Below are positions 1 to 8,676 of a stretch of 64,000 nucleotides of DNA, piece by piece. The stretch covers positions 3,162,001-3,226,000 of the forward strand of contig NZ_CP125295.1 of NCBI RefSeq assembly GCF_030412785.1, read 5' to 3'. The translations under genes were made by a program, and so were the position numbers. Position 1 is the first letter of the stretch; every line of letters starts with the position of its first letter. A model generated the notes under the pieces. The model did not search any database. It worked only from the letters and a program-made list of their open reading frames with translations, and was not told where the DNA came from. The stretch is from Paraburkholderia sabiae. Its GTDB lineage: Bacteria; Pseudomonadota; Gammaproteobacteria; Burkholderiales; Burkholderiaceae.

Positions 1-278
1 CGACGATGTCGTGGCGCGTCGAGGCGAACACCGAGCTTCTCGTGCAGGGCGCGCGCGTGTGGTTGACGCGCGCGGCATCGCCGTACGACCACTGGCTGCA
101 GATCGGCGAGACGTTCCGTCTGCAGCGCGGCGAACGCGTGTGGGTCAGCGCGGACGGCGACACGCCGGCGCGTCTCTCGCTGACCACGCACCCTGTTAAA
201 TCGCGCGGCACGCTGGTGCGTCTGCTCGAACGCTGTTCTTCGCTGGGTGCGGATATTTTTGCGCCGCGCTCCCGTTGA
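1..278 (+). CDS. DUF2917-like protein, C-terminal part (truncated by window edge)
   Basis: Open frame running in from the left edge and ending at TGA 276-278. An ATG lies at position 6, but the frame is open upstream of it and the visible protein starts inside what looks like a domain, so the true start probably lies outside the window. The visible ~90 residues resemble the short DUF2917 proteins of Burkholderiaceae: a WLTR strand, a DHWLQIGE segment and a LQRGERVWVSADGD segment. No catalytic motif is seen and the function is unknown. A bidirectional-looking terminator follows at once. The family call is from memory of the pattern. Confidence 0.6.
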   Translation, partial: TMSWRVEANTELLVQGARVWLTRAASPYDHWLQIGETFRLQRGERVWVSADGDTPARLSLTTHPVKSRGTLVRLLERCSSLGADIFAPRSR

Positions 279-291
279 ACGTGGGTAATAA

Positions 292-318
292 AAAAGCTCG
301 TACGCAGTACGAGCTTTT
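292..318. terminator. Rho-independent terminator hairpin between convergent genes
   Basis: Perfect 12-bp stem (292-303 with 307-318), loop GCA, ending in T residues on either strand. It lies between the rightward DUF2917 gene and the leftward pcaF gene and can serve both. Confidence 0.8.
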
Positions 319-399
319 CTGTGTCGCATATCGCATGTCGCGTGACGAACCGCTCAGCGGCGCGGCACGCGATGCTTCTGCACGTCGATCGAAAGTCGA

Positions 400-1602
400 T
401 CAAACGCGCTCGATAGCGATCGCAATGCCCTGACCGACGCCGATGCACATCGTGCACAGCGCGAAGCGGCCTTGCGTGCGTTGCAGCTGATACATCGCCG
501 TCGTCACCAGACGCGCGCCGCTCATGCCGAGCGGATGGCCCAGCGCAATCGCGCCGCCGTTCGGATTGACGCGAGCGTCGTCATCGGCGACACCGAGTGC
601 GCGCAGCACGGCAATGCCTTGCGAGGCGAACGCTTCGTTCAGTTCGATCACGTCGAACTGATCCATCTTCATGTTCAGACGCGCGAGCAGCTTTTGCGTC
701 GCGGGCGCGGGACCGATGCCCATCACGCGCGGATCGACGCCTGCCGTCGCGATGCCGAGCACGCGTGCGCGCGGCGTCAGACCGAAACGCTTCGCGGTTT
801 CTGCATTCGCCAGCAACAGCGCGGCTGCGCCATCGTTGACGCCCGACGCATTGCCCGCCGTCACCGTGCCGTCCGGACGCACGACGCCCTTGAGCTTCGC
901 GAGCGTTTCGAGGCTCGTCTCACGCGGATGCTCGTCCTTCGACACGACGATCGCGTCGCCCTTCTTCTGCGGAATCGTCACCGAGACGATTTCCTGCGCG
1001 AGCGTGCCGTCCTGCTGCGCGCGCGCCGCCTTCTGCTGGCTGCGCAGCGCGAACGCGTCCTGATCGGCGCGGCTGATGTTGTAGTCGGTCGCGACGTTTT
1101 CGCCCGTTTCGGGCATCGAGTCGACGCCGTACAGCTGCTTCATCAGCGGATTGACGAAGCGCCAGCCAATCGTCGTGTCGTAAATGTCGGCCTGACGCGA
1201 GAACGCGCTCGTTGCCTTGCCCATCACGAACGGCGCGCGGCTCATGCTTTCGACGCCGCCCGCGATCATCAGCCCGGCTTCGCCCGACTTGATCGCGCGC
1301 GCCGCGATGCCGACGGCGTCCATGCCCGAACCGCACAGACGGTTGACCGTCGAGCCCGGCACGTCCTTCGGCAGGCCCGCGAGCAGCAGCGACATGCGCG
1401 CGACGTTGCGGTTATCTTCGCCGGCCTGATTCGCGCAGCCGTAGATCACGTCATCGATCGTGCTCCAGTCGACTTCCTTGTTGCGCTCCATCAGCGCCTT
1501 GAGCGGCACGGCGCCGAGATCGTCGGCACGCACCGACGACAGCGAACCCGCATAGCGGCCAATCGGCGTGCGAATCGCGTCGCACAGGAAAGCTTCCGTC
1601 AT
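400..1602 (-). CDS. pcaF: 3-oxoadipyl-CoA thiolase (beta-ketoadipate pathway)
   Basis: Thiolase of 400 aa that cleaves 3-oxoadipyl-CoA with CoA to succinyl-CoA and acetyl-CoA, the last step of aromatic-ring breakdown by the beta-ketoadipate pathway. Visible hallmarks are the acylated Cys90 in NRLCGSGMDA, the GGAIALGHPLGMSGAR block with its catalytic His, and the C-terminal CTMCIGVGQG motif with the proton-transfer Cys (about 386). The start at 1602 was chosen because MTEAFLCDAIRTPIGRYAG is the usual thiolase N-terminus and GGAGAC precedes it; an upstream in-frame ATG at 1662 adds a non-conserved extension. It is divergent from an IclR regulator and shares a gap with two operator-like palindromes. 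No pcaIJ genes lie in the window. Acetyl-CoA acetyltransferase is the alternative; the pca context and length favour PcaF. Confidence 0.9.
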   Translation of the reverse strand: MTEAFLCDAIRTPIGRYAGSLSSVRADDLGAVPLKALMERNKEVDWSTIDDVIYGCANQAGEDNRNVARMSLLLAGLPKDVPGSTVNRLCGSGMDAVGIAARAIKSGEAGLMIAGGVESMSRAPFVMGKATSAFSRQADIYDTTIGWRFVNPLMKQLYGVDSMPETGENVATDYNISRADQDAFALRSQQKAARAQQDGTLAQEIVSVTIPQKKGDAIVVSKDEHPRETSLETLAKLKGVVRPDGTVTAGNASGVNDGAAALLLANAETAKRFGLTPRARVLGIATAGVDPRVMGIGPAPATQKLLARLNMKMDQFDVIELNEAFASQGIAVLRALGVADDDARVNPNGGAIALGHPLGMSGARLVTTAMYQLQRTQGRFALCTMCIGVGQGIAIAIERV

Positions 1603-1699
1603 GAGATGTCTCCAGTAATGGCGAGGGCCGGCGTATCGTGGAACGCGCCAGCGGCGGCGCATTGGGCAGCGCCAGAAAAACGTGCCGACCGAATCAGAT

Positions 1700-1750
1700 T
1701 TGTTCTATACTCGAACAAACGATCATATATCGAACATTTCAGGTTCGATA
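1700..1750. promoter_or_regulatory. Two operator-like palindromes in the pcaF-pcaR gap
   Basis: The divergent gap 1603-1979 holds two perfect inverted repeats: TTGTTC-N7-GAACAA at 1700-1718 and TATCGAAC-N7-GTTCGATA at 1728-1750. Both contain a (C)GAAC half-site with 7-bp spacing, and their centres (1709 and 1739) are 30 bp apart, about three helical turns. IclR-family PcaR/PobR/PcaU proteins bind repeated half-sites of this kind, so the adjacent pcaR product is the likely ligand. Nothing else was recognised in the gap. Binding is inferred. Confidence 0.7.
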
Positions 1751-1979
1751 ATAGGCGGGTGGTGGAAAGACTGTCAAGCTTGCTGCCGTGTCGGCAGACC
1801 GTCAAACCTGGCAAAAGCGTGTGGCGAAAACGGCAGGAATCGGTGCCGCATCGGAGGTACAGGCCGCGCCAAACCCGCAAAGTTGGAGAAAAACAGCGCT
1901 TGCGCTATCGTCACGGCTTTCCGCAGGCTGACAGCCGCCCATTCGAGTCCGAACGTTTCGCATCGAGTTAACACAGGCC

Positions 1980-2804
1980 ATGAGCAAAGTCCCAACCGCG
2001 TCACAAGCCGTTCCCGCCAGCGAGACGGACACGCCAGACAAACCGGGCGATTCGTACGTGCAGTCGTTCGCGCGCGGCCTGGCGGTAATTCGCGCGTTCA
2101 ACGCCGAGCGGCCCGAGCAGACGCTGACGGACGTCGCCTCGGCGACGGGTCTGACGCGCGCGGGCGCGCGCCGCATTCTTCTGACGCTGCAAACGCTCGG
2201 CTACGTCGAAGCAGAAGGTCGCCTGTTCCGTCTGACACCGAAGATTCTCGATCTCGGTTTCGCCTATCTGACGTCGATGCCGTTCTGGAATCTCGCCGAG
2301 CCGTTCATGGAAGAACTGTCGGCGGAAGTCCACGAAAGCTGCTCGGCGGCCGTGCTCGACCGGACCGAGATCGTCTACGTGCTGCGCATGCCGACGCACA
2401 AGATCATGACGATCAACCTGTCGATCGGCAGCCGCTTGCCGGCCTATTGCACGTCGATGGGCCGCGTGCTGCTGTCCGCGCTCGACGAAGCGACGCTCGA
2501 CGCGACGCTCGACGCATCGCGCATCACTGCGCACACGCCGCGCACGATCACCGACAAGGACGAGCTGAAGAAAGTGATCGCGCAGGTGCGCAGCCAGGGC
2601 TGGGCCGTCGTCGATCAGGAGCTGGAAGGCGGGCTGATTTCGCTGTCCGCGCCGATTCGCAACCGGCGCGGTCAGATCATCGCCGCGATGAACATCAGCG
2701 GCAACGCGCAGCGCAATTCCGCGAAGCAGATGGTGAAGGCGTTTCTCGAACCACTGCAAAAAGCCGCGCAATCGGTGTCCGACATGGTCGCGCTGCGCGG
2801 CTAG
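1980..2804 (+). CDS. pcaR: IclR-family regulator, PcaR-like
   Basis: 274 aa. An N-terminal winged helix-turn-helix (about 28-88, with TDVASATGLTRAGARRILLTL) is followed by an IclR effector domain (about 100-270). The SRLPAYCTSMGRVLLSAL block and the VVDQELEGGLISLSAPIRN segment are typical of the PcaR/PobR/PcaU/CatR branch, which sense beta-ketoadipate or protocatechuate-pathway intermediates. It is divergent from pcaF, with paired palindromes between them, so it probably activates pcaF and may control itself. It ends 6 bp from the convergent amidohydrolase gene. The exact inducer is inferred. Confidence 0.85.
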   Translation: MSKVPTASQAVPASETDTPDKPGDSYVQSFARGLAVIRAFNAERPEQTLTDVASATGLTRAGARRILLTLQTLGYVEAEGRLFRLTPKILDLGFAYLTSMPFWNLAEPFMEELSAEVHESCSAAVLDRTEIVYVLRMPTHKIMTINLSIGSRLPAYCTSMGRVLLSALDEATLDATLDASRITAHTPRTITDKDELKKVIAQVRSQGWAVVDQELEGGLISLSAPIRNRRGQIIAAMNISGNAQRNSAKQMVKAFLEPLQKAAQSVSDMVALRG

Positions 2805-2810
2805 AACACG

Positions 2811-4001
2811 TCAGCGGCTAAGAAAGCGCTCCACCAGGCGCGTCCAGTACGCCGCACCGATAGGCAGATTGCGGTCGTTGAAGTCGTAGTGCGGGTTGTG
2901 CACCATGCAGCCGTCTTCGCCGACGCCATTACCAAGGCGCAGGAACGAGCCCGGCCGCTGTTCGAGCATGAACGCGAAATCTTCGCTGCCCATCAGAATG
3001 TCCGCGTTCGGCTCGACGTTTTCCGCGCCGACCAGTTCGCGGGCGACCTGAATCGCGAACTCCGTTTCCTCGTCCGTGTTCACGACGACGGGATAGCCTT
3101 CCACATAATCGACATGTGCCTTGCCGCCGTAGCTCGCCGCCTGCGTTTCGGCGAGTTCGGTGATGCGCTCTTTCAGCAGCGCGCGCACTTCCGGGCTGAA
3201 CGAGCGCACGCTCAGTTCGAGCGTCGCGCTCGACGGAATCACGTTGTTCGCGACGCCCGAATGCATCGTGCCGACCGTCACCACGGCGGGCTGCGCCGGA
3301 TTCACGTTGCGCGCGACGATGGTCTGCAGCGCCATCACGATGCTCGACGCGATCACGATGGGATCGACGGTCAGATGCGGGCGCGCCGCGTGGCCGCCGA
3401 CGCCTTCTATGGTGATCGTCGCCTTGTCGCCCGCGGCCATGAACGCGCCCTTGCGGAACAGGAACTTGCCCGGCTCCGCGCCCGGATGGTTGTGCACGCC
3501 GAACACGGCGTCGCACGGAAAGCGCTCGAACAGACCGTCTTCGATCATCTTCTGTGCGCCGCTGTCGATGCCGCTTTCTTCAGCGGGCTGAAAATACAGA
3601 TGCACGGTGCCCGAAAAATTGCGCGTCTTCGCAAGATGCTGCGCGGCGCCGAGCAGCATCGTCGTGTGGCCGTCGTGGCCGCATGCGTGCATCTTGCCGC
3701 GCGTGCCGCTCGCATACGGCAACCCCGTCTGTTCGACGATGGGCAACGCGTCCATGTCCGCGCGCAGGCCGATGCTGCGCGTGCCGTCGCCGACCTTCAA
3801 CGTGCCGACCACGCCCGTCTTGCCCACTTCGCGCGTCACCTGCCAGCCCCACGCTTCGAGCTTGTCGGCGACGAGCGCAGCCGTCGCGACTTCCTCGTAC
3901 GCGAGTTCCGGATGGTGGTGAATGTGGTGGCGAATGTCGCGCAGCGCGGCGGCTGCGGGTTCGAGGTCGGCGATTTCGGTGAGGCGGATGGCGTCGGTCA
4001 T
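2811..4001 (-). CDS. M20 family amidohydrolase (hippurate hydrolase-like)
   Basis: 396 aa cytoplasmic metallohydrolase of the M20D (HipO/AbgB/IAA-amino-acid hydrolase) type that removes acyl groups from N-acyl amino acids. Metal-site motifs are visible: HHIHHHPEL near residue 28, MHACGHDGHTTM near 104, the PAEE pair near 139-142 with the catalytic base, and GVHNHPGAEP near 168. A dimerisation (lid) domain sits between roughly 185 and 300, and the C-terminal NPHYDFND segment supplies a late His. The start at 4001 gives the usual family length. It converges on pcaR with a 6-bp gap. The substrate cannot be read from sequence; hippurate is only a family default, although benzoyl-type substrates would suit the neighbouring aromatic pathway. 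Confidence 0.85.
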   Translation of the reverse strand: MTDAIRLTEIADLEPAAAALRDIRHHIHHHPELAYEEVATAALVADKLEAWGWQVTREVGKTGVVGTLKVGDGTRSIGLRADMDALPIVEQTGLPYASGTRGKMHACGHDGHTTMLLGAAQHLAKTRNFSGTVHLYFQPAEESGIDSGAQKMIEDGLFERFPCDAVFGVHNHPGAEPGKFLFRKGAFMAAGDKATITIEGVGGHAARPHLTVDPIVIASSIVMALQTIVARNVNPAQPAVVTVGTMHSGVANNVIPSSATLELSVRSFSPEVRALLKERITELAETQAASYGGKAHVDYVEGYPVVVNTDEETEFAIQVARELVGAENVEPNADILMGSEDFAFMLEQRPGSFLRLGNGVGEDGCMVHNPHYDFNDRNLPIGAAYWTRLVERFLSR

Positions 4002-4101
4002 CGGGTGAACTCCGGGTTTACTCGCTGCGTCTCGTGCGCAGCGTTAAACCGCAGACTATAGCAACGCGTGATCTTTCCGTTAAGACGACCGTGCGCCAGA
4101 C

Positions 4102-4707
4102 TTACTTAACGCTTTCGCCGGAAACGTGCGCGTCCAGCCGCGCCTGATGCGCGTGCTGCGTCCTCACGATGCCTTTCAGAACGTCGACGAATGCGAGACC
4201 CGCCTCTTCGAGCGAGCCCGAATTGTCGATATGCGTGAGATGCGCGCCATCGGGCAGCGTGAACGGCGCCTGACGCGCGAGGCGCGCGGCGACCTGCTCT
4301 GCCGTCTCGCGTCCGCGCGTCGACAGGCGCTGCGCAAGAATATGCGGCGCGGCGTGGATATGCACGACTTCGAGATGCTGATAGCGCTTCAACGCGCGCG
4401 CCAGATACGCGCGCGATCCATTGACCACCACCGTGCAGCCACGTTCGAGCCACGCATCAATCTCGATGCCGATGCCGTAGTGCAATTCATGGCTCGACCA
4501 TTCGAGCGCGAACAGTCCTTGCGCTGAGCGCGCGGTGAACTCTTCACGCGTCAACGCAATGTGATTCTCATTGTGCCCCGTCTCACGCGTGATATAGCGA
4601 TGCGCGAACACGACGGACGTGCCCGCGACATGCTCGCGCGCGAAATGCAGCAGCGAATCCTTGCCCGCGCCGGATGGCCCGACCACATAAATCAGGCGGC
4701 CTTTCAT
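4102..4707 (-). CDS. phnN: Ribose 1,5-bisphosphate phosphokinase PhnN
   Basis: 201 aa guanylate-kinase-like enzyme that phosphorylates ribose 1,5-bisphosphate to PRPP, the salvage step of C-P lyase phosphonate degradation. The P-loop GPSGAGKDS lies at residues 10-18, right after the start, which supports ATG 4707; the longer open frame upstream is low-complexity. The start overlaps the stop of the preceding gene as ATGA, so the two are translationally coupled. It is last in the leftward operon phnF-DUF1045-phnN. No terminator was recognised in the ~100 bp before the divergent amidohydrolase start. Confidence 0.92.
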   Translation of the reverse strand: MKGRLIYVVGPSGAGKDSLLHFAREHVAGTSVVFAHRYITRETGHNENHIALTREEFTARSAQGLFALEWSSHELHYGIGIEIDAWLERGCTVVVNGSRAYLARALKRYQHLEVVHIHAAPHILAQRLSTRGRETAEQVAARLARQAPFTLPDGAHLTHIDNSGSLEEAGLAFVDVLKGIVRTQHAHQARLDAHVSGESVK

Positions 4708-5447
4708 GCGTTCTCCCGCGATTGTTCTTCTGCCGTGAATGCGAGCCGTTGCCACAGCATGAACGGCTCGCCCGGCGAAGGCTCGACGAAGATCGCGGCG
4801 CCGTCGATCGCCAGCGGCCCGAGGCGTTGCGCCTCGTTTTGCCAACGCTCGACGATCGCGGCGCGATCGTCGGCTTGATCGAGCGAATTGGACAGCGTCA
4901 TGTGAAAGCGAAACTCGTCGAGCACATACGGATATCCCCATTCGACGAGCAGTTCGCGCTGACGTTCCGTCAGCGGCGCCTGCATGCGCTTTGCGATATC
5001 CGCCGCCGAAGGCTTCACGCGCAGGGGCGTGAAGGCGCGCAGTGCGTTTGCGGCCAGCGCGCGCATCTGTTCATCGCCGGATGACGTGGCGGGACGCAGC
5101 GCGCAGAAATCGCCCAACGTGGCCGCTTCGACATCCAATGCAAACGGCATCTGCTGCTGCGCAAAACGTTCGGCTGCATCGAGCAGATCGGCAATCGTCA
5201 CGTTCTCAGCGAGATGGAATGGCGCGACCAGCGTGCCATGCCAGCCGTAACGGCGCGGGGAAGTCGTCAGTTGCGCGAGCGGTTGCGACAGCGCAGGCGC
5301 ATCGTGCGGATCGGGCGAGGCACCGCTTTCGGCATCGCGCGCGAGCCATGTCGAGCCCGCATCCCACCAGCCCGACGCGCGAGCCGGTGCGTAGTAGATC
5401 GCGAAACGCGCCTGCGCGGACCATGCGTTCTGGATGGCCGCGCTCAT
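4704..5447 (-). CDS. DUF1045 phosphonate-operon protein, 2H phosphoesterase-like
   Basis: 247 aa protein of the DUF1045 family, usually annotated only as a phosphonate metabolism protein. Two HxT motifs are visible, H70-G-T72 in GWHGTLVAP and H182-M-T184 in FRFHMTLSNS, about 110 residues apart. That is the catalytic signature of 2H phosphoesterases, which hydrolyse cyclic phosphate esters. In E. coli the cyclic ribose phosphate left by C-P lyase is opened by PhnP, and no phnP gene is seen here, so this protein may take that step (inference). It overlaps phnF upstream and phnN downstream by 4 bp each. Confidence 0.85.
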   Translation of the reverse strand: MSAAIQNAWSAQARFAIYYAPARASGWWDAGSTWLARDAESGASPDPHDAPALSQPLAQLTTSPRRYGWHGTLVAPFHLAENVTIADLLDAAERFAQQQMPFALDVEAATLGDFCALRPATSSGDEQMRALAANALRAFTPLRVKPSAADIAKRMQAPLTERQRELLVEWGYPYVLDEFRFHMTLSNSLDQADDRAAIVERWQNEAQRLGPLAIDGAAIFVEPSPGEPFMLWQRLAFTAEEQSRENA

Positions 5448-6202
5448 ACGTCGTGCTCGACCATCAGTTGCACGCGATCGGCGGCGAAGTGCGTAAAGCC
5501 ATATTTGATCGGCGTGCCTTCAGTGTCGACGTCGACGTTCTCGACCCACAGCACCGGTTGCTGCCGGTTGATGCCCAGACGACGCGCGACTTCCGGCTCC
5601 GGCAACACGCTGCCGATACGGCTCCACTTGCGCAGATAGTCGGTCACGCCGTACTCGGCCATCGCCTTCGTGATGCCGCCTACGCGCTCCAGCACATCGG
5701 GCAGATCGCTGAAACGCGCGGCCGGATAGAAATTGCGCGCATACGTGAGCGGCACGCTGTCCGCCTCATGCAGCGATTCGATGCGATAGACGAACGCGCC
5801 CGCGCGCAGACCCAACGCCTTCGCGACAGTCGGATCGGCCTTCACGCGCGCCGCCGACAGCATCTTGCCCGCCGGCGAATGATGTTGCTGACGCAAGTTT
5901 TCGGTGAAGCGCGTGCGCCTGCCGATGGTGTAATCGATCGCGCCCGGCTGCACGAACGTACCGCGCCCCTGCTCGACGCTGACGAGCCCTTGAGCCGCGA
6001 GACCCAACATTGCACGACGGATCGTGTGGCGGTTGACATCGAAACGCCTGGCCAGTTCGCCTTCGCTCGGCAGACGTCCGTCTTCGCCGAAACCGCTGGC
6101 CGCGATCTCTTTCGCGAGGATCTGTTCGATCTGCCGCCACACGGCGACGCCCGCTCCACGTTCCAGCATCGCGCCCGGCGCTGCGTCGTCGTTCGATGTC
6201 AT
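5444..6202 (-). CDS. phnF: GntR/HutC-family repressor of phosphonate genes
   Basis: 252 aa. A GntR winged helix spans roughly residues 20-90 (LPSEGELARRFDVNRHTIRR is the recognition region), followed by a UTRA/HutC effector domain (about 95-245). This is PhnF, the usual local repressor of C-P lyase operons. It is first in its leftward operon, divergent from phnG, and a perfect 20-bp palindrome lies in the 199-bp gap, so it probably controls both directions. It ends in a 4-bp overlap with the DUF1045 gene. Pho-box control could not be assessed by eye. Confidence 0.9.
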   Translation of the reverse strand: MTSNDDAAPGAMLERGAGVAVWRQIEQILAKEIAASGFGEDGRLPSEGELARRFDVNRHTIRRAMLGLAAQGLVSVEQGRGTFVQPGAIDYTIGRRTRFTENLRQQHHSPAGKMLSAARVKADPTVAKALGLRAGAFVYRIESLHEADSVPLTYARNFYPAARFSDLPDVLERVGGITKAMAEYGVTDYLRKWSRIGSVLPEPEVARRLGINRQQPVLWVENVDVDTEGTPIKYGFTHFAADRVQLMVEHDV

Positions 6203-6312
6203 GGTGCTGTCATTCCCTTCGGTTCAAATAAGCGTTCTGTGCATTGTAGTCCGCAAGCCGTGGCGGAAATATGAAACTGCGCCTTCTGTCACAAGCAAGC
6301 GATGTTTTAGCT

Positions 6313-6332
6313 CTAAACGTCTAGACGTTTAG
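6313..6332. promoter_or_regulatory. 20-bp palindrome, probable PhnF operator
   Basis: CTAAACGTCTAGACGTTTAG is a perfect palindrome centred between 6322 and 6323 in the phnF-phnG gap. It has the core GTCTAGAC, and a second related half (GTTTAGAC) follows at 6327-6334. GntR/HutC regulators bind short palindromes of this kind. It sits about 70 bp upstream of phnG and 110 bp upstream of phnF. Binding by PhnF is inferred. Confidence 0.7.
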
Positions 6333-6401
6333 ACGAATAGATGCTCAAATGTCCGGACCCGCTACTGATCTTCCCCTTCCAGGAAACCGCCAGGAACCCC
6401 G

Positions 6402-6905
6402 ATGAGTGCCGCCGCCCCTCCTTCCTCTGACTCCCCCGTTTCTGCCAACGCCACGCGCCGCGCATGGATGGCCGTGCTGGCCCGCACGCCGCGCGCCGAC
6501 CTCGAAGCCGCGCTGAACCATGCGATGGAAGGCACGCCGTTTCCCGCCTTCGACTGGCTGCGCCCGCCCGAAACGGGACTGGCGATGGTGCGCGGACGCA
6601 TCGGCGGCACGGGCGACGCATTCAATTTCGGCGAGGCGACCGTGACGCGCGCGACGCTGCGTCTGCGCGACACAACGGATGACGGCACGACCGTCGGCGT
6701 CGCATGTCATCTGGGCCGCGACCGCCGACGCGCCGAACTCGCTGCTATCGCAGACGCACTGCTGCAAACGCCGCAGCATCACGCACGCTTGCAAGCGCAA
6801 CTGATCGCGCCGCTCGCATCGCAACTCGCGGCGAAACGCGCAGAACGCCAACAGGACGCCGCATCGACGCGCGTCGAATTCTTCACGATGGTCCGAGGCG
6901 ACTGA
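6402..6905 (+). CDS. phnG: C-P lyase core subunit PhnG
   Basis: 167 aa. Subunit of the PhnGHIJ core complex that, with PhnL, couples methylphosphonate-type substrates to the ribose of ATP to give alkylphosphonate nucleosides. Family features are the ATRRAWMAVLARTP start of the domain, the GRIGGTGDAFNFGEATVTRA block near 65-85 and the CHLGRDRRRAELAAIADAL helix near 101-120. It is first in the rightward operon and ends in a TGATG overlap with phnH. The start gives about 17 residues of low-complexity leader before the domain, so a later start is possible but no better one was seen. Confidence 0.93.
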   Translation: MSAAAPPSSDSPVSANATRRAWMAVLARTPRADLEAALNHAMEGTPFPAFDWLRPPETGLAMVRGRIGGTGDAFNFGEATVTRATLRLRDTTDDGTTVGVACHLGRDRRRAELAAIADALLQTPQHHARLQAQLIAPLASQLAAKRAERQQDAASTRVEFFTMVRGD

Positions 6906-7561
6906 TGAACACATCCGCTCAATCTCCGCAGATCGCGCTGTCGACGCTGACGCCCGGTTTCGCCGATCCCGTCCACGACACGCAAGCCGTCTTCCGCACG
7001 CTGCTCGATGCGCTGTCCCGTCCGGGCCGCATCGGTACGATCGACAACGTGCTGCCCGCTTCGCGCAGCGACGCGCGCAACACACTGCCGCACGCACGCG
7101 CCGATCTCGCCGCGTTCGCCGCGCTACTCGCGCTGTGCGACTACTCGACACCTGTGTGGCTCGCGCAGCCCGACGCCGTGCTCGGCTCCGCGTTGCGCTT
7201 TCATACGGGCGCGCCGCTCGTCGACGAACCGCAGGACGCCGCCTTCGCGTATGTGCACGATGCGAGCACGCTGCCGCCGCTGTCGTGCTTCGCACTCGGC
7301 GAGCCGGAAACGCCGGAGCAATCGGTGACGTTGATCATTCGCGTCGATTCGCTGAATTCGAGCACGCGAGGCACGCCCGTCGTACTGCGCGGCCCCGGCA
7401 TCGAACACACGCACACGATCGCGCCGGCCGGCCTGCCCGAGCGCTTCTGGCGCGAACGCGCGGAACTCGCACCGCTGTTTCCGTGCGGCATCGACTGCTA
7501 TCTCGTCTGCGGCGACACGCTGATCGGCCTGCCGCGCACAACTCACGTGGAGTTCAACTAA
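6905..7561 (+). CDS. phnH: C-P lyase core subunit PhnH
   Basis: 218 aa. Core-complex subunit with a fold related to PLP-dependent transferases but no cofactor lysine; it dimerises and docks on the PhnGIJ assembly. Visible family segments are TPGFADPVHDTQAVFRTLLDALSRPG near the N-terminus, TPVWLAQPDAVLGSALRFHTGAPLV near residues 81-105, and the C-terminal FPCGIDCYLVCGDTLIGLPRTT. The start ATG at 6905 overlaps the phnG stop, and the stop overlaps phnI as TAATG, indicating coupled translation. Confidence 0.93.
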   Translation: MNTSAQSPQIALSTLTPGFADPVHDTQAVFRTLLDALSRPGRIGTIDNVLPASRSDARNTLPHARADLAAFAALLALCDYSTPVWLAQPDAVLGSALRFHTGAPLVDEPQDAAFAYVHDASTLPPLSCFALGEPETPEQSVTLIIRVDSLNSSTRGTPVVLRGPGIEHTHTIAPAGLPERFWRERAELAPLFPCGIDCYLVCGDTLIGLPRTTHVEFN

Positions 7562-8676
7562 TGTACGTTGCCGTCAAAGGTGGAGAGCGCGCGATCGAAG
7601 CATCGTGGCGCCTGCTCGACAAGGCGCGCCGCGGCGACACGCAGCTCGCCGAACTGAGCGTCGCGCAGATTCGCACGCAGTTGCGGCTCGCCGTCGCGCG
7701 CGTGATGACGGAAGGCTCCGTCTACGACGAAGAACTCGCGGCGCTCGCGATCAAGCAGGCCGCCGGCGATCTCGTCGAAGCGATCTTTCTGCTGCGCGCA
7801 TATCGCACGACGCTGCCGCGCCTCGGCTACACGCAGCCCGTCGATACGGAAGACATGCACATCGAGCGGCGCATTTCGGCGACGTTCAAGGACGTGCCCG
7901 GCGGCCAGATGCTCGGCGCAACGTACGACTACACGCAGCGTCTGCTCGATTTCACGCTGCTGGCCGAAGGCGATGTCGATAGCGCGCCGTCACTTAAGCG
8001 CGCTGAAAATGCTCAAGCGGAAGCGATGCCGCGCGTCGTTTCGCTACTCGACAAGGAAGGGCTGATCGAACAGGAACGCGTATCGGAAGACGCAGCCGAA
8101 CCCGGCGATCTGTCGCGCGAACCGCTGTCGTTTCCCGCGAGCCGCGCGACGCGCCTGCAAAATCTGGCACGCGGCGACGAAGGCTTCCTGCTCGCGATGG
8201 GCTACGCAACGCAGCGCGGCTACGCGAACTCGCATCCGTTCGCGGGCGAAATCCGCTTCGGCACAGTGGCCGTCGAAATGGAACTGGACGAACTCGGCTT
8301 CGCCGTGGAGATCGGTGAAATCGACGTGACGGAATGCCAGATGATCAACCAGTTCGCGGGCAGTACCGAAGTGCCGCCGACGTTCACGCAAGGCTATGGT
8401 CTCGCGTTCGGACACTCGGAACGCAAGGCGATGGCAATGGCGCTCGTCGATCGCGCGCTACGTGCGGAAGAACTCGGCGAAACGATCGGCTCGCCGACAC
8501 AGGACGTCGAATTCATGCTGTCGCACAGCGATAACGTCGAAGCGTCGGGCTTCGTGCAGCATCTGAAATTGCCGCATTACGTCGACTTCCAGGCGGAACT
8601 GGAACTGGTGCGCCGTTTGCGGGCAAAGCATGCCGCGCAGGCAAACGGCAACGACCTTGAGGAGCAAGCGGCATGA
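7561..8676 (+). CDS. phnI: C-P lyase core subunit PhnI (nucleosidase)
   Basis: 371 aa. PhnI displaces adenine from ATP with phosphonate in the presence of the other core subunits, giving 5-triphosphoribosyl-1-phosphonate. The family start MYVAVKGGERAIEASWRLLD is clear, as are the LSVAQIRTQLRLAVARVMTEGS helix, the FAGEIRFGTVAVEMELDELG block and the C-terminal VEFMLSHSDNVEASGFVQHLKLPHYVDFQ segment. The length is normal. It overlaps phnH by 1 bp and phnJ by 4 bp. Confidence 0.95.
   Translation: MYVAVKGGERAIEASWRLLDKARRGDTQLAELSVAQIRTQLRLAVARVMTEGSVYDEELAALAIKQAAGDLVEAIFLLRAYRTTLPRLGYTQPVDTEDMHIERRISATFKDVPGGQMLGATYDYTQRLLDFTLLAEGDVDSAPSLKRAENAQAEAMPRVVSLLDKEGLIEQERVSEDAAEPGDLSREPLSFPASRATRLQNLARGDEGFLLAMGYATQRGYANSHPFAGEIRFGTVAVEMELDELGFAVEIGEIDVTECQMINQFAGSTEVPPTFTQGYGLAFGHSERKAMAMALVDRALRAEELGETIGSPTQDVEFMLSHSDNVEASGFVQHLKLPHYVDFQAELELVRRLRAKHAAQANGNDLEEQAA

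Noticed and set aside
472..1971. Long plus-strand open frame opposite pcaF
   Set aside because: Arg/His/Ala-rich translation with no family resemblance; it is the antisense shadow of the pcaF codons in high-GC DNA.
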